Positions 42,847-51,030 of a DNA stretch of 64,000 nucleotides are shown piece by piece. The notes under the pieces were generated by a model. That model did not search any database, was not told the DNA's origin, and saw only the letters and a list, made by a program, of their open reading frames with translations. The DNA comes from JBBCJT01 sp037190665 (lineage in GTDB: Bacteria; Pseudomonadota; Alphaproteobacteria; Acetobacterales; Acetobacteraceae). Made by a program: the position numbers and the translations under genes. Each line of letters starts with the position of its first letter. Within the stretch, counting starts at the first letter, position 1. The stretch is from contig JBBCJT010000027.1 in the NCBI GenBank assembly GCA_037190665.1, positions 62,001 through 126,000 of the forward strand, given 5' to 3'.

Positions 42847-43563
42847 TCAGGCCTTGCGGCGGCGGATGGCGGCGAGGCCCAGCAGGCCGGTGCCGAACAG
42901 CGCCAGCGTCGCGGGCTCCGGCACGGTGGTCGTGGGCGGCAGCGGCGCCATCACCAGGTCCTGGCTGCCGACGCGCAGGATCACGCCGGGCTCGGCGCCG
43001 GAGGCCCAGTTGGTCAGGTACAGGTTCGCCTGGTTGCGCACGTCGTTCGCGCCGACGAGCTGGAACTTGCCGCCCGACAGGCTGCTGCCGTCGTCGTAGG
43101 CGACTTCCCACAGCGCCACCTGGAACGCCGCGCTCTTCAGCGCGCTGGTCAGCGAGTCGGCGAAGTAGGTGGCGTACAGGCCGGCCAGCGCGGACGCCTT
43201 CGCGACATACTCGCTCGATTCGCTCAGCGTGCCCTTGTAGTCGCCGCTGACGATGCCCGCGACGTTCAGCAGCTCATCCGGCTCCAGGCAGTAGGTGACG
43301 AAATCCGTCCACGCATAGGGCGCGTTGGTGTGGGAGTACTGCAGGTAGAAGGCGCCCGCCTGCACGTTGGTCGAGGTCAGGCCGGCGCCCTTGTCGACGC
43401 GGATCGTCAGCGCCTGGTAGCCCGCGGCGCCGAACACGTTGCCGCCGTTGCCGTCGCGCACGTAGATCGTCGAAGCCTCGGCTGCCCCCGGGGCGAAGGC
43501 CATGCTCACGCCGACCGCCAGGGCGAGGATCGCGGTCTTCAGCGTGGGCTGCGTTGCATTCAT
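42847..43563 (-). CDS. PEP-CTERM exported protein of unknown function
   Basis: A 238-residue protein from ATG 43563 (MNATQPTLKTAILAL), nine bases after AAGGAG. Signal peptide ends around AAEAS; the rest is mainly beta strands with one Cys (TYCLEPDE). The C-terminus VPEPATLALFGTGLLGLAAI followed by RRR is a classic PEP-CTERM signal. The segment FQVALWEVAYDDGSS resembles surface PEP-CTERM proteins of the thioester-like TQXA type (from memory). Likely a cell-surface protein; function unknown. Confidence 0.88.
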   Translation of the reverse strand: MNATQPTLKTAILALAVGVSMAFAPGAAEASTIYVRDGNGGNVFGAAGYQALTIRVDKGAGLTSTNVQAGAFYLQYSHTNAPYAWTDFVTYCLEPDELLNVAGIVSGDYKGTLSESSEYVAKASALAGLYATYFADSLTSALKSAAFQVALWEVAYDDGSSLSGGKFQLVGANDVRNQANLYLTNWASGAEPGVILRVGSQDLVMAPLPPTTTVPEPATLALFGTGLLGLAAIRRRKA

Positions 43564-43725
43564 CAAGGCGAACTCCTTCTGGGGGCCGCGTCATCGGTTG
43601 CGGACGCGAAGGAGCGGTACGCAAGCTGCGTGCCAGAAGCTCAAAGTCCTGATTCTAAATGTGCACGCGCTCACATCGCGAGGCGTGTGTAATTTTTTGC
43701 GACGTTCTCAATGCATACATTCCGG

Positions 43726-43760
43726 CCTGTCGGGGCGTGACCGTAAAGAATCCCGACAGG
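43726..43760 (-). terminator. 9-bp stem-loop after PPOX-type gene
   Basis: CCTGTCGGG (43726-43734) and CCCGACAGG (43752-43760) with a 17-nt loop, 11 bases past the stop at 43771 on the minus strand. Reading TGTCGGGATTCTTTACGG on the minus strand it also partly resembles the element at 41601. Confidence 0.45.
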
Positions 43761-43770
43761 CGATCCGGCC

Positions 43771-44379
43771 CTAGTAGAGCCGCTTCACATAGGCTTCCGC
43801 GAGGTTGCGGTCGGCTTCCTCGGCCGTGGTACGGCCGGTCTGGTCGGCGATGATCCGCCCCAGCGTCGGGAAGGACTTCCGGTCGATCCGCGTTGCCGGG
43901 TCCCACAGGCGGGAGCGGATCAGCGCCTTGCCGCAGTGGAAGAACGTCTCCTCCACCGCGATCAGCAACCCGCGCGCCGGCACCCGGCCGCTGATGGCGG
44001 AGCCTTCCAGCAGGGCCGGGTCCGTGGTGATGCGCGCGGTGCCGTTCACCCGCACCGTCTCGTCGATGCCGGGGACAAGGAAGAGGATCGCGATCCGCGG
44101 GTCCGCCAGCAGGTTCGCGTAGCTGTCCATCCGGCGGTTGCCGGGCCGGTCCGGGAGCAGCAGCGTGGCGTCGTCCAGCACCCGCACGAAGCCGGGCGGA
44201 TCGCCGCGCGGGCTGGCATCGAGCCCGTCCGGGCCGGCGGTCGAGATCACGACGAACGGGCTCAGCTCGATGAACCGGCGGATGTGTTTCTCGATGCGCG
44301 GCAGCGCCTTGGCTTCCGCCAGCGGATTGATGGCGCCCACATGCTCCCGCAGGGCGACGAGGTCGGCGATATCGTTCAT
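43771..44379 (-). CDS. PPOX-class flavoprotein (pyridoxamine 5'-phosphate oxidase-like, MSMEG_1061 type)
   Basis: A 202-residue protein with the split-barrel FMN fold. FVVISTAGPDGLDASPRGDP starts the flavin site, followed by LLLPDRPGNRRMDSYANLL and AILFLVPGIDETVRVNGTARI. The last part FFHCGKALIRSRLWDP is typical of this PPOX subgroup. No signal peptide. It may reduce a cofactor or xenobiotic with FMN or F420; substrate unknown. Single gene. Confidence 0.88.
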   Translation of the reverse strand: MNDIADLVALREHVGAINPLAEAKALPRIEKHIRRFIELSPFVVISTAGPDGLDASPRGDPPGFVRVLDDATLLLPDRPGNRRMDSYANLLADPRIAILFLVPGIDETVRVNGTARITTDPALLEGSAISGRVPARGLLIAVEETFFHCGKALIRSRLWDPATRIDRKSFPTLGRIIADQTGRTTAEEADRNLAEAYVKRLY

Positions 44380-44544
44380 CGGTCGTTTCCCGGATGCCCC
44401 GCGAGGCTTCCAGAGCCGCGGTTCGATAGCAACCCGTCGGGCGAGAGCGCGTTGATACCGGGCTGTCCGGTTTGCGCCCGATACGCGCGCGGGCGGCAGG
44501 GGCGGGCGGCTTTGCCGGGGCGGCCCGCCCCACGCCGCCGCGGC

Positions 44545-45558
44545 CTATGGATTGAGGCGGCGGAAGAAGCTCGGCGCGGTGCCGATCTTCGTGACGTCCT
44601 GCGCGAAGGCGGCGATGCAGGCGTTGAAGAAGCGGACGAAGCGGTCGGCGTGGTGGCCGGTGCCGATCGGGTACTGCCGCATCTTCCACCGGTTCTGCAC
44701 GCCATCCTGGAAGTAGATGCCGCCCGAGTTGTAGGCGCAGGCCACGCAGGGCGGATCGAAGCGCGTCAGCCCGCCCTGCCGTCGGATGTAGCCGGTGCCC
44801 GCGCGCACGCTGAGCAGCGGATCCTGCAGCCGCTCGGCGGAGATCGTGCGATCCTTCATCACCTCCCGCGCGGTGCTCACCAGCGTCTGCATCAGCCCGA
44901 CGCTGACCTTGTGCGGCGTGGTCTCGACGGAGATGAAGCCGGGTTCCAGCCGCGTGGCCGTGCGCGCCGCCTCCGCGCTGCGCGCTCCGCCCATGGATTC
45001 GGTGCAGGCGGTGGCGATCAGCAGCTCCAGCGGCACGTCCTCCTCCACCGCGACGCGGCGGAAGACGTCGCCGAACGCATCCAGCGCATCGGCCACGGTG
45101 GCGCGGCCGGCCACTTCGGGCGCCGCTCCGCCGACCGAGACGCCGGTGGGCGTGAGCTCCCACGTCACGCTGCCGGCGAAGCGCAGATGCGGCCTGGTCA
45201 GTCCGGCGATGGCGGCGTCGATCACGTTCTCCGGCCGCGCGGCCTGGTCGATCTTCATCTGCACCTGTTTCAGCACGTCCGGTGGGGCGCCGACCGGGGC
45301 GAACAGCGTCGCCCACGTCATCGGCCCGACGACGCCATCCACGGCAAGCCCGGCGGTCTGCTGGTTGCGCGTCTGGAAGGCGACGATGGCGCGTTCGGTG
45401 GCCGGGCCGAACAGCCCGTCCGGCACGCGGAGCATGGCGGCGAGTTCCGGCTGGTCCGTGCGCTCGATCATGCGCGTCTGCAACGCGCGCACGTCGTTGC
45501 CGCGCTGATAGGGCAGCGTCAGCCGCAGCGTGCGCTCCAGCGGCGGGACTGTCGTCAT
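44545..45558 (-). CDS. peptidoglycan-binding, lysozyme-like (SLT-type) enzyme without signal peptide
   Basis: A 337-residue protein. A PG_binding_1 repeat lies at about 15-88 (QRGNDVRALQTRM ... DGLFGPATERAIVAFQ ... VDGVVGPMTWATLF). A lysozyme-like transglycosylase domain follows from about 160, with Glu187 in IATACTESMGG, GLMQ (221-224) and AYNSG (275-279). It should bind and cleave peptidoglycan, but the N-terminus (MTTVPPLERTLRLTLPYQRG) has no export signal, as in phage endolysins or secreted effectors. It overlaps the lipoprotein gene by four bases (ATGA) and is the third gene of the operon starting at 47704. Confidence 0.82.
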   Translation of the reverse strand: MTTVPPLERTLRLTLPYQRGNDVRALQTRMIERTDQPELAAMLRVPDGLFGPATERAIVAFQTRNQQTAGLAVDGVVGPMTWATLFAPVGAPPDVLKQVQMKIDQAARPENVIDAAIAGLTRPHLRFAGSVTWELTPTGVSVGGAAPEVAGRATVADALDAFGDVFRRVAVEEDVPLELLIATACTESMGGARSAEAARTATRLEPGFISVETTPHKVSVGLMQTLVSTAREVMKDRTISAERLQDPLLSVRAGTGYIRRQGGLTRFDPPCVACAYNSGGIYFQDGVQNRWKMRQYPIGTGHHADRFVRFFNACIAAFAQDVTKIGTAPSFFRRLNP

Positions 45559-46175
45559 GCGCAGCCCCCGCGTTCGGCGGCGACGGCGCGGCGCAGCCCG
45601 TCCCAGCTCGCTGTGAGGTCGGGCGGCGGCGGGCGGTCCAGCAGCCGCGCGGCGGCGGCGAGGTCGGGGCAGCGGGCGGCGGTGCGGTCCAGCATCGCGC
45701 GGCCGAAGCGGCCGGTGGCATCGTAGAAATCGGCCACGAGCGGCGCGGCCGGGCGCAGCGTCGCCGCCTCGGCGATCATGCGTTCGTTCAGCGCGCGGAC
45801 ATCGCCGCCATGGTCGCGGCGTTCGCGCAACGCGCCGAGCAGGCCGGTGCGCAGCCGCGTGGCATCCGGCGCGCGGCCGCCGGGCAGCGTGGCCAGCGCG
45901 GCATCGTAGGACTGCACCGCGCAGGCGAAGAATGGCGGGGCCGCTCGCAGCGATCCGCCCGGCCGCGCCTCCCGCCTTCCTTCGCGCAGGCAGGCATCCG
46001 CCTTCAGCTCGTGCATCTGGCTGCACGCGAGGTCGGGCGTGCGGCAGTCGACGGATTGCTGCGCCAGCGCGGCGAAATCCCCGCGCTGGTTCAGGTCCTT
46101 CATGCCGTCGAGCTGTTTGACCGACCCGCAGCCGAGCAGCAGCAGGACGGGCAGCAGGATCAATGCGCGCATCAT
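45555..46175 (-). CDS. putative lipoprotein of unknown function
   Basis: A 206-residue protein with a lipoprotein signal (LILLPVLLLLGC, lipid Cys16). The mature part is helical with several cysteines (VDCRTPDLACSQM, ADACLREGRRE, FFACAVQSYDAAL), reminiscent of a small TPR-like repeat. Overlaps both neighbours by four bases. Probably outer-membrane or inner-membrane attached; it may hold the lysozyme-like protein or the 510-residue membrane protein. No family recognised. Confidence 0.72.
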   Translation of the reverse strand: MMRALILLPVLLLLGCGSVKQLDGMKDLNQRGDFAALAQQSVDCRTPDLACSQMHELKADACLREGRREARPGGSLRAAPPFFACAVQSYDAALATLPGGRAPDATRLRTGLLGALRERRDHGGDVRALNERMIAEAATLRPAAPLVADFYDATGRFGRAMLDRTAARCPDLAAAARLLDRPPPPDLTASWDGLRRAVAAERGGCA

Positions 46176-47704
46176 GCGGCCTCCGGCAGGATGTCATCGC
46201 GTCGTGCGGCGCCGCTCGCGACGGCGGCGCGTTCGGCTTCCGCGGCGGCCGCCATCCGCGCCTGCGCGCGGGGCAGGGCGGCGCGGACGGCCGCTTCCAC
46301 ATCGGTCCCGCTGCGCGCGAGGCTGGCGGCGACGAGCGCGAGCTGGTCGCGGTCCTGCGCTGCGGAGCGGTCGGCGCCGACCGCGTCCATCGCCGCGCGC
46401 AGCGTCGCCTGCGAGACCTCCACCGTGCCGCCGGCGGTGTCGGGCACGGCGATGGCCGGCAGCGGGTTGCGGTCCAGCTCGAACTCGATCAGCGCCCGGC
46501 GGTATTCCTGCAACCCCTGCTCCAGCTCGTCGCTGCTGGCGAAGCTGCCGGGCAGGTCGGCGTCCTGCGGCAGCAGGTCCGCCGCATCGGCCCGCAGCGC
46601 GGTGACCAGCAGCCGCTGGGCGCGGGCGAGGTCGGGTACGCCGCTGTCGATCATCGGGCCGTAGACGCGCAGGAAGATCGGCGCGCGGCGCAGCACCGAC
46701 AGGCCCACCATCCCGTCCGACAGCCCGTCCGGGAACAGGTCGGTCGTGTAGGGCCGGTCGAGCACGCGGGCCATCCAGCGGCGATAGACGGTGTCGCCCG
46801 CCTTGAAGGCGGTCAGCGCGCCCATCACCACCGCGCCCGCGATGCCGAGCGGCCCGGCGAGCCCTGCCGCCCCGCCCAGCACCTTGAGCACCGGGCTGAA
46901 GGAGGACGCCGCCCCGCCGAGCAGGTCGGCGAGCGGGTTGCTCTCCTCCGCCCCGCTCAGCAGCGTGCCGGCCTGCCGGGCGGCGTCCGCGAGGTCGGTG
47001 AAGCTGTCGGCATTGGCCACCGTGTCCAGCACGCCGGTCGCGCGGTCGGCGAGGTCGAGCACGGACTTCGCCCGGTCCGCCAGCGCGGAGCCGGGCACGA
47101 TGCTGCCCACCGCGTCGGCGACCACCTTGGCCTCGCGGATGCGCTGGCGGATCTCGGTGATCCGCGACGCCGCCTCGCCCTGGCTGCGCGCCTCGTCGGC
47201 CTTCGCGGTGGCCTCGGCCCGCGCGCGGGCGGCATCGGCGTTGGCGGCGGCGGCTTCCTGCCGCGCCTCCCGCGCCGCCGCCTGGTCGGGGCCGGTCACC
47301 CGGGTGCCGAAGTAGAAGCTGAAGACGCTGATGATGATGCCGTTGACGTAGCCGGCGATGGCGACATCCAGCCCAAGCGCCCGGCTGAACAGCAGCAGCG
47401 GCAGGCCGACGATGCCGACCAGGATCGCGAGCAGCGCGCGGATCGTCCCCTCGGGCAGGCCGAGGGGGAGGTCCTTGATGAGCGCGAGCCGCGTCTCCGA
47501 GATCTCCTTGTCGCGCAGCATCATGGTGATCTGGCGGATCAGGTAGGCGATGAAGATGCCGACCGCGACCGCGATCAGCAGCACGCCCGTGCCGGCGGCG
47601 AGGGCGAGCCAGCCGATGCCTTCAGGTGGCGCAACCGGTTGCGCTGCGGCGGGAAGTGCTGCCGTGATCAGGGGTGCAGCAAGCCAGGCAATGCCGAACC
47701 GCAT
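46172..47704 (-). CDS. membrane protein with signal peptide, three helices and coiled coil
   Basis: A 510-residue protein from ATG 47704, preceded by GGAGG. Signal peptide (1-21), membrane helices at about 32-56, 88-106 and 112-132, and a helical Ala/Arg/Glu coiled coil at 140-195. The segment LPEGTIRALLAILVGIVGLP ... VFSFYFGTR is a pattern I recall from other uncharacterised bacterial membrane proteins. The C-terminal 300 residues are soluble, with a glycine-rich stretch (VLGGAAGLAGPLGIAGAVV) that could be a further hairpin. First gene of a tightly overlapping three-gene operon with a lipoprotein and a peptidoglycan enzyme. Function unknown. Confidence 0.75.
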   Translation of the reverse strand: MRFGIAWLAAPLITAALPAAAQPVAPPEGIGWLALAAGTGVLLIAVAVGIFIAYLIRQITMMLRDKEISETRLALIKDLPLGLPEGTIRALLAILVGIVGLPLLLFSRALGLDVAIAGYVNGIIISVFSFYFGTRVTGPDQAAAREARQEAAAANADAARARAEATAKADEARSQGEAASRITEIRQRIREAKVVADAVGSIVPGSALADRAKSVLDLADRATGVLDTVANADSFTDLADAARQAGTLLSGAEESNPLADLLGGAASSFSPVLKVLGGAAGLAGPLGIAGAVVMGALTAFKAGDTVYRRWMARVLDRPYTTDLFPDGLSDGMVGLSVLRRAPIFLRVYGPMIDSGVPDLARAQRLLVTALRADAADLLPQDADLPGSFASSDELEQGLQEYRRALIEFELDRNPLPAIAVPDTAGGTVEVSQATLRAAMDAVGADRSAAQDRDQLALVAASLARSGTDVEAAVRAALPRAQARMAAAAEAERAAVASGAARRDDILPEAA

Positions 47705-47800
47705 CGCTGGACCTCCGTGATTGTGACGATAATGGCACGTTACGCAGGCCGCACAGAAGCGATGTGCTTCACGCTGGCGGCCGGCTACGCGCATGCGAAA

Positions 47801-47836
47801 AGGCCCGGGCCGCGCCATGGCGCGCACCTCGGGCCT
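47801..47836 (-). terminator. nested GC hairpin followed by TTTT on the minus strand
   Basis: AGGCCCG (47801-47807) pairs with CGGGCCT (47830-47836), and inside lies the perfect palindrome CGCGCCATGGCGCG (47811-47824). On the minus strand it is followed by TTTTCGC, like a Rho-independent terminator, about 95 bases upstream of the start at 47704. It could end a short leader RNA (attenuation) or insulate the divergent operons. Confidence 0.5.
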
Positions 47837-47869
47837 CTCGCGGGCGTCCTTGCCGCACTGCGGAATTTA

Positions 47870-47890
47870 TGTCAAGATTTTCCTACAACG
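47870..47890 (+). promoter_or_regulatory. TGTCAAGATT element upstream of lipoprotein / two-component operon
   Basis: TGTCAAGATTTTCCTACAAC (47870-47889) lies about 76 bases before GTG 47966 and matches the element at 41601 in TGTCAAGATTT and the trailing ACAA.GG. It sits in a locally AT-rich stretch. Role inferred only. Confidence 0.4.
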
Positions 47891-47965
47891 GCCTGTACGG
47901 GATTTGCGATGCCATGCCTCGCGCGTGGGGATAGACTGCCGCCCTTGCACGACATCGGAGATCAT

Positions 47966-48556
47966 GTGCGCCGCGCGTTCACCCCGCTCGCCATCCTGAC
48001 GGTCCTCCTCGGCGCGGGCTGTGATCAGGCCCCGGTGCCGAAGCCCACGCCCTATGCCGGCGCCCCGCTGCCGGTGCCGCCGGCCCCGCCGCGCGTCCCG
48101 CCCCGCCCGCGCACGACGGCCGCGGACGCGACCCAGGTCGATCCCGGCCCGGCCGGGGAGCAGGACCAGGCCTCCGCCCCCGCGGGGGTGGGGGTCGAGG
48201 AGCTGCCGGGGACGGCCCCCGTGGCGGTCGAGACGCCGCAGGCCCATGCCGCGCTGCCGCCCGGCCTCGTCGTTCCGCCGCCCTCCACGCCAGCGCCCAC
48301 GCTTGCCTCGCTCGCCGGATTGAACGAAGGCGAGGTGCTGCAACGCTTCGGCCGCCCCAGCAGGGCCGCCGCCGTGGGGCAGGGGATGCGATGGACGTGG
48401 GATGTGGAAGGATGCGAGATGACCATGACCCTGTTTCCGGACGTCGCCGCGCAGATGCGGCGCGTGTTGAGCGCGGAGCTGCGCGGCGCGGCGCGCGATG
48501 AGCTGGGCGAGGCCGGATGCCTGGACCGGCTGGGGCGGCGCCGTGCAGGCCTCTGA
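47966..48556 (+). CDS. proline-rich lipoprotein with SmpA/OmlA-like C-terminal segment
   Basis: A 196-residue protein from GTG 47966 with GGAG at 47957-47960. Lipoprotein signal MRRAFTPLAILTVLLGAGC (Cys19), then a Pro/Ala-rich stretch (about 25-110), then a compact domain LAGLNEGEVLQRFGRPSRAA ... MRWTWDVEGCEMTMTLFPDV that resembles the small SmpA/BamE-type fold. Its end overlaps the response regulator start by 14 bases, so it may be a sensor accessory or a target of the two-component system. Confidence 0.72.
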   Translation: MRRAFTPLAILTVLLGAGCDQAPVPKPTPYAGAPLPVPPAPPRVPPRPRTTAADATQVDPGPAGEQDQASAPAGVGVEELPGTAPVAVETPQAHAALPPGLVVPPPSTPAPTLASLAGLNEGEVLQRFGRPSRAAAVGQGMRWTWDVEGCEMTMTLFPDVAAQMRRVLSAELRGAARDELGEAGCLDRLGRRRAGL

Positions 48557-49316
48557 GACCCATACCGAGGAGCGCGCCGGCTCCGTCGTCCTGGTGGACG
48601 ACGATGCGCTGTTCCGCGACACGCTGGCCCACAACCTCGAGGGCGCGGGCTTCCAGGTCCGCGTTTTCTCCGACGGCACGCAGGCGCTCCAGCATCTGGA
48701 ATCGGCCGAGGATGTCGGCGTGGTGCTGCTGGACTGGCGCATGCCCGGCCTGTCGGGGCTGGAGGTGCTGCGCCGGCTCCGCCGGTCCCGCGAGGACCTG
48801 CCGGTGGTGTTCCTCACCGCCCTCGGCGCGCCGTTCTACGAGGAGACGGCGCTGCTGGACGGGGCGGTGGACTACATCGAGAAGTCGCGCACCTTCCGCA
48901 TCATCGAGCGGCGGGTGCGCGCGATCCTCGACCGCGGCCGGGCGACGGCGACCGAGATGCCGGCCGCGGAGCGCGAGCATGTCGGCCGGCTGACCATGTT
49001 CCCCGCCTCCTGCCGGGCCGACTGGGACGGCGTGCGGGTGGACCTGACGCCCGCCGAGTTCGCCATCGTCCACCACCTCGCCAGCCGGGCGGGGGACGAC
49101 GTGCCGTACCAGTCGCTGTACGCGGCCGTGCGCGGCCCGGCCTTCGTGGCCGGCGCCAACGCGGAGGGCTTCCGCACCAACGTGCGCGCCTTCGTGCGCC
49201 GCATCAGGCAGAAGTTCGTCGCGCTCGACCCCGCCTTCGACGCCATCCGCAACTTCGCCGGCTTCGGCTACCGCTGGGAGGAAGGCGGCGGGCCGGACCT
49301 GGACGATGACGGCTGA
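48543..49316 (+). CDS. OmpR-type response regulator
   Basis: A 257-residue regulator from GTG 48543; ATG 48498 is an alternative adding 15 residues. REC domain: Asp20/Asp21 (VDDDALF), phosphoacceptor Asp64 (VVLLDWRMPGL), Thr92 (VVFLTAL) and Lys114 (YIEKSRTF). The C-terminal winged helix spans about 165-250 (VRVDLTPAEFAIVHHLASRA ... RTNVRAFVRRIRQKF). Its end overlaps the histidine kinase gene by 11 bases. Probable targets are the adjacent envelope genes. Confidence 0.93.
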   Translation: MQASETHTEERAGSVVLVDDDALFRDTLAHNLEGAGFQVRVFSDGTQALQHLESAEDVGVVLLDWRMPGLSGLEVLRRLRRSREDLPVVFLTALGAPFYEETALLDGAVDYIEKSRTFRIIERRVRAILDRGRATATEMPAAEREHVGRLTMFPASCRADWDGVRVDLTPAEFAIVHHLASRAGDDVPYQSLYAAVRGPAFVAGANAEGFRTNVRAFVRRIRQKFVALDPAFDAIRNFAGFGYRWEEGGGPDLDDDG

Positions 49317-50955
49317 CGCCCCCCGGTCCATGACGGCCGATCTCGCCGCTCAGGACCGGAGCACGGTGCCGATCTCCGCCGAGCGTCTGCGGCAGGTGCG
49401 GGCGGAGGCGGAGAGCCGCGCCCATGCCGCATCCGCAGAAGCTGCCGCCACCACCGCGGCGGCCGTCCCGCCTGCCCCGCCCGTCCCGGTCCGCCGACGG
49501 CGGTCGCTGGTGTTCGGGCTGGTGCTGCTGCTGGCCGCCTTCACCGCCATGCCGGTGCTGATCTACCGCCAGCTCGCCGATGCCGATGCCGATCTGCGCA
49601 CGCTGGTGCTGCGCACGGCGGAGGAGGAGGCGGTGCTGGTGGCCGGCGCGCTGCGGCCGCAGTTGCAGCGCTTCAACCCGGCCTCCGCCGACGTGCTCCA
49701 GCAGGAGGTGACGGACCTCACCAGCCCGCGCCGCGCGCTGCGCGTGGTGCTCGGCGCGCGGCTGCCCGACGCTCCCGACAACAGCCCGGAGCCGCTGGCG
49801 CTGATCGCGGCGTCCCCGCCGGCGCTGGATGCCGAGTTCGCCGAGATCCGCGCGCGGCTGGAGGCGCTGGGCGCGGCACAGGGCACCCAGCCCTGCCGCG
49901 GCACCAGCCCGCTCGGCGTGCGGGTCAGCGGCGATGCGCGGCAGGTGCTGACGGCGGTGGCGCTGGTGAACAGCGAGGCGGGATGCTGGCGGCTGCTGCT
50001 GGGCTGGCGCGACGAGGCGGCGCTGGGCAGCACGCTCGGCGTGCCGTTCTGGCGCACGCCCGCGATCCAGGCCGCCGCCGGCGTGTACGTGCTGCTCGCC
50101 GCGCTGGTGCTTGCACTGTTCCTCGGCGTGCGGCGCCATCTGGTCCGCTTCGCCCGCAACGCCCGCGCGCTGCGCGAGGGCCGCGCCGCGCCGTCCTTCG
50201 CGGAGATGAACGAGCTGCGCGAGCTGAGCGGCGTGGCTGCCGAGCTGGACCGGCTGGTGGCAACGCTGTCCGCCGCGGCGGCGCTGATCCGCGAGACGGC
50301 GGAGGCGAGCCTGCACGCGCTCAAGACCCCGGTGGCGACGCTGTCGCAGCTTCTGGAGCCGCTGCGCGCCGCCGTGCCGCCCGGCCATGCCGCCGGCCGC
50401 ACCGCGCTCGCCGCGATGGAGACCAGTCTGAAGCGGATCGACAGCCAGCTCGCGCAGGCGCGGCGGCTCGACCAGCTCATCGCCGACCAGCTCGACCCGC
50501 GCCGCGTGCCGCTCGACCTGTCGGACATGGTGCAGGAACTGGCCGACGACATGCGCCCGGGGCTGGTGCTGCGCGGCCGCCAGCTTCGCGTCGCGGCCGA
50601 GCCCGGCATCCGCGTGATGGGCGTGGAGAGTCTGGTGGAGGCGATCCTCGCCGCGCTGGTGGAAAACGCCGGCGACTTCGCCCGCGCCGGCGGGCGCGTG
50701 GACGTGACGGTGGCGCGCGTGGGCAACGCCGCGCTGCTGGTGGTCGAGGACGACGGGCCCGGCGTGCCGGAGAGCGAGCTGGCCCACCTGTTCGACGCCG
50801 GCTACAGCCGCCGCGGCGCGGAGAGCAAGGTCGCCCATGCCGGGCTCGGCCTGTCGATCGTCGCGCGCAGCGTGGCCGCGATGGACGGTGCGGTGCGGGC
50901 GGAGAACCGCCCGCTGGGCGGACTGCGCGTCACGGTGCGGCTGCCGATCGCCTGA
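49306..50955 (+). CDS. sensor histidine kinase
   Basis: A 549-residue inner-membrane kinase. An Ala-rich cytoplasmic N-terminus (1-65) precedes helix 1 (68-87), a periplasmic sensor of about 165 residues (88-255) with cysteines in GTQPCRGTSP and SEAGCWRLLLG, and helix 2 (256-275). HisKA carries His337 (ASLHALKTPVATLSQ); the ATPase has LAALVENAGDFARAGG, VVEDDGPGVP and HAGLGLSIVARS. Pairs with the overlapping response regulator. The signal sensed is unknown, but the neighbourhood points to envelope state. Confidence 0.93.
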   Translation: MTADAPRSMTADLAAQDRSTVPISAERLRQVRAEAESRAHAASAEAAATTAAAVPPAPPVPVRRRRSLVFGLVLLLAAFTAMPVLIYRQLADADADLRTLVLRTAEEEAVLVAGALRPQLQRFNPASADVLQQEVTDLTSPRRALRVVLGARLPDAPDNSPEPLALIAASPPALDAEFAEIRARLEALGAAQGTQPCRGTSPLGVRVSGDARQVLTAVALVNSEAGCWRLLLGWRDEAALGSTLGVPFWRTPAIQAAAGVYVLLAALVLALFLGVRRHLVRFARNARALREGRAAPSFAEMNELRELSGVAAELDRLVATLSAAAALIRETAEASLHALKTPVATLSQLLEPLRAAVPPGHAAGRTALAAMETSLKRIDSQLAQARRLDQLIADQLDPRRVPLDLSDMVQELADDMRPGLVLRGRQLRVAAEPGIRVMGVESLVEAILAALVENAGDFARAGGRVDVTVARVGNAALLVVEDDGPGVPESELAHLFDAGYSRRGAESKVAHAGLGLSIVARSVAAMDGAVRAENRPLGGLRVTVRLPIA

Positions 50956-51030
50956 TCCCCGCGGCCGCTTGTGGGGCGCCGCCGGACCACATATTGCCTG
51001 CAATCAAGAAGCACCGGGAGGAACGCTGCG

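Noticed and set aside
47870..47890. sigma-54 promoter for the lipoprotein operon
   Set aside because: No TGGCAC-n5-TTGC pattern is present; the TGTCAAGATTT element was reported instead as an unknown motif.
46163..47965. Long plus-strand open frame running into the lipoprotein gene
   Set aside because: Its first 600 codons are antisense to the 510-residue membrane protein; only the part from GTG 47966 has a ribosome site and a lipoprotein signal.
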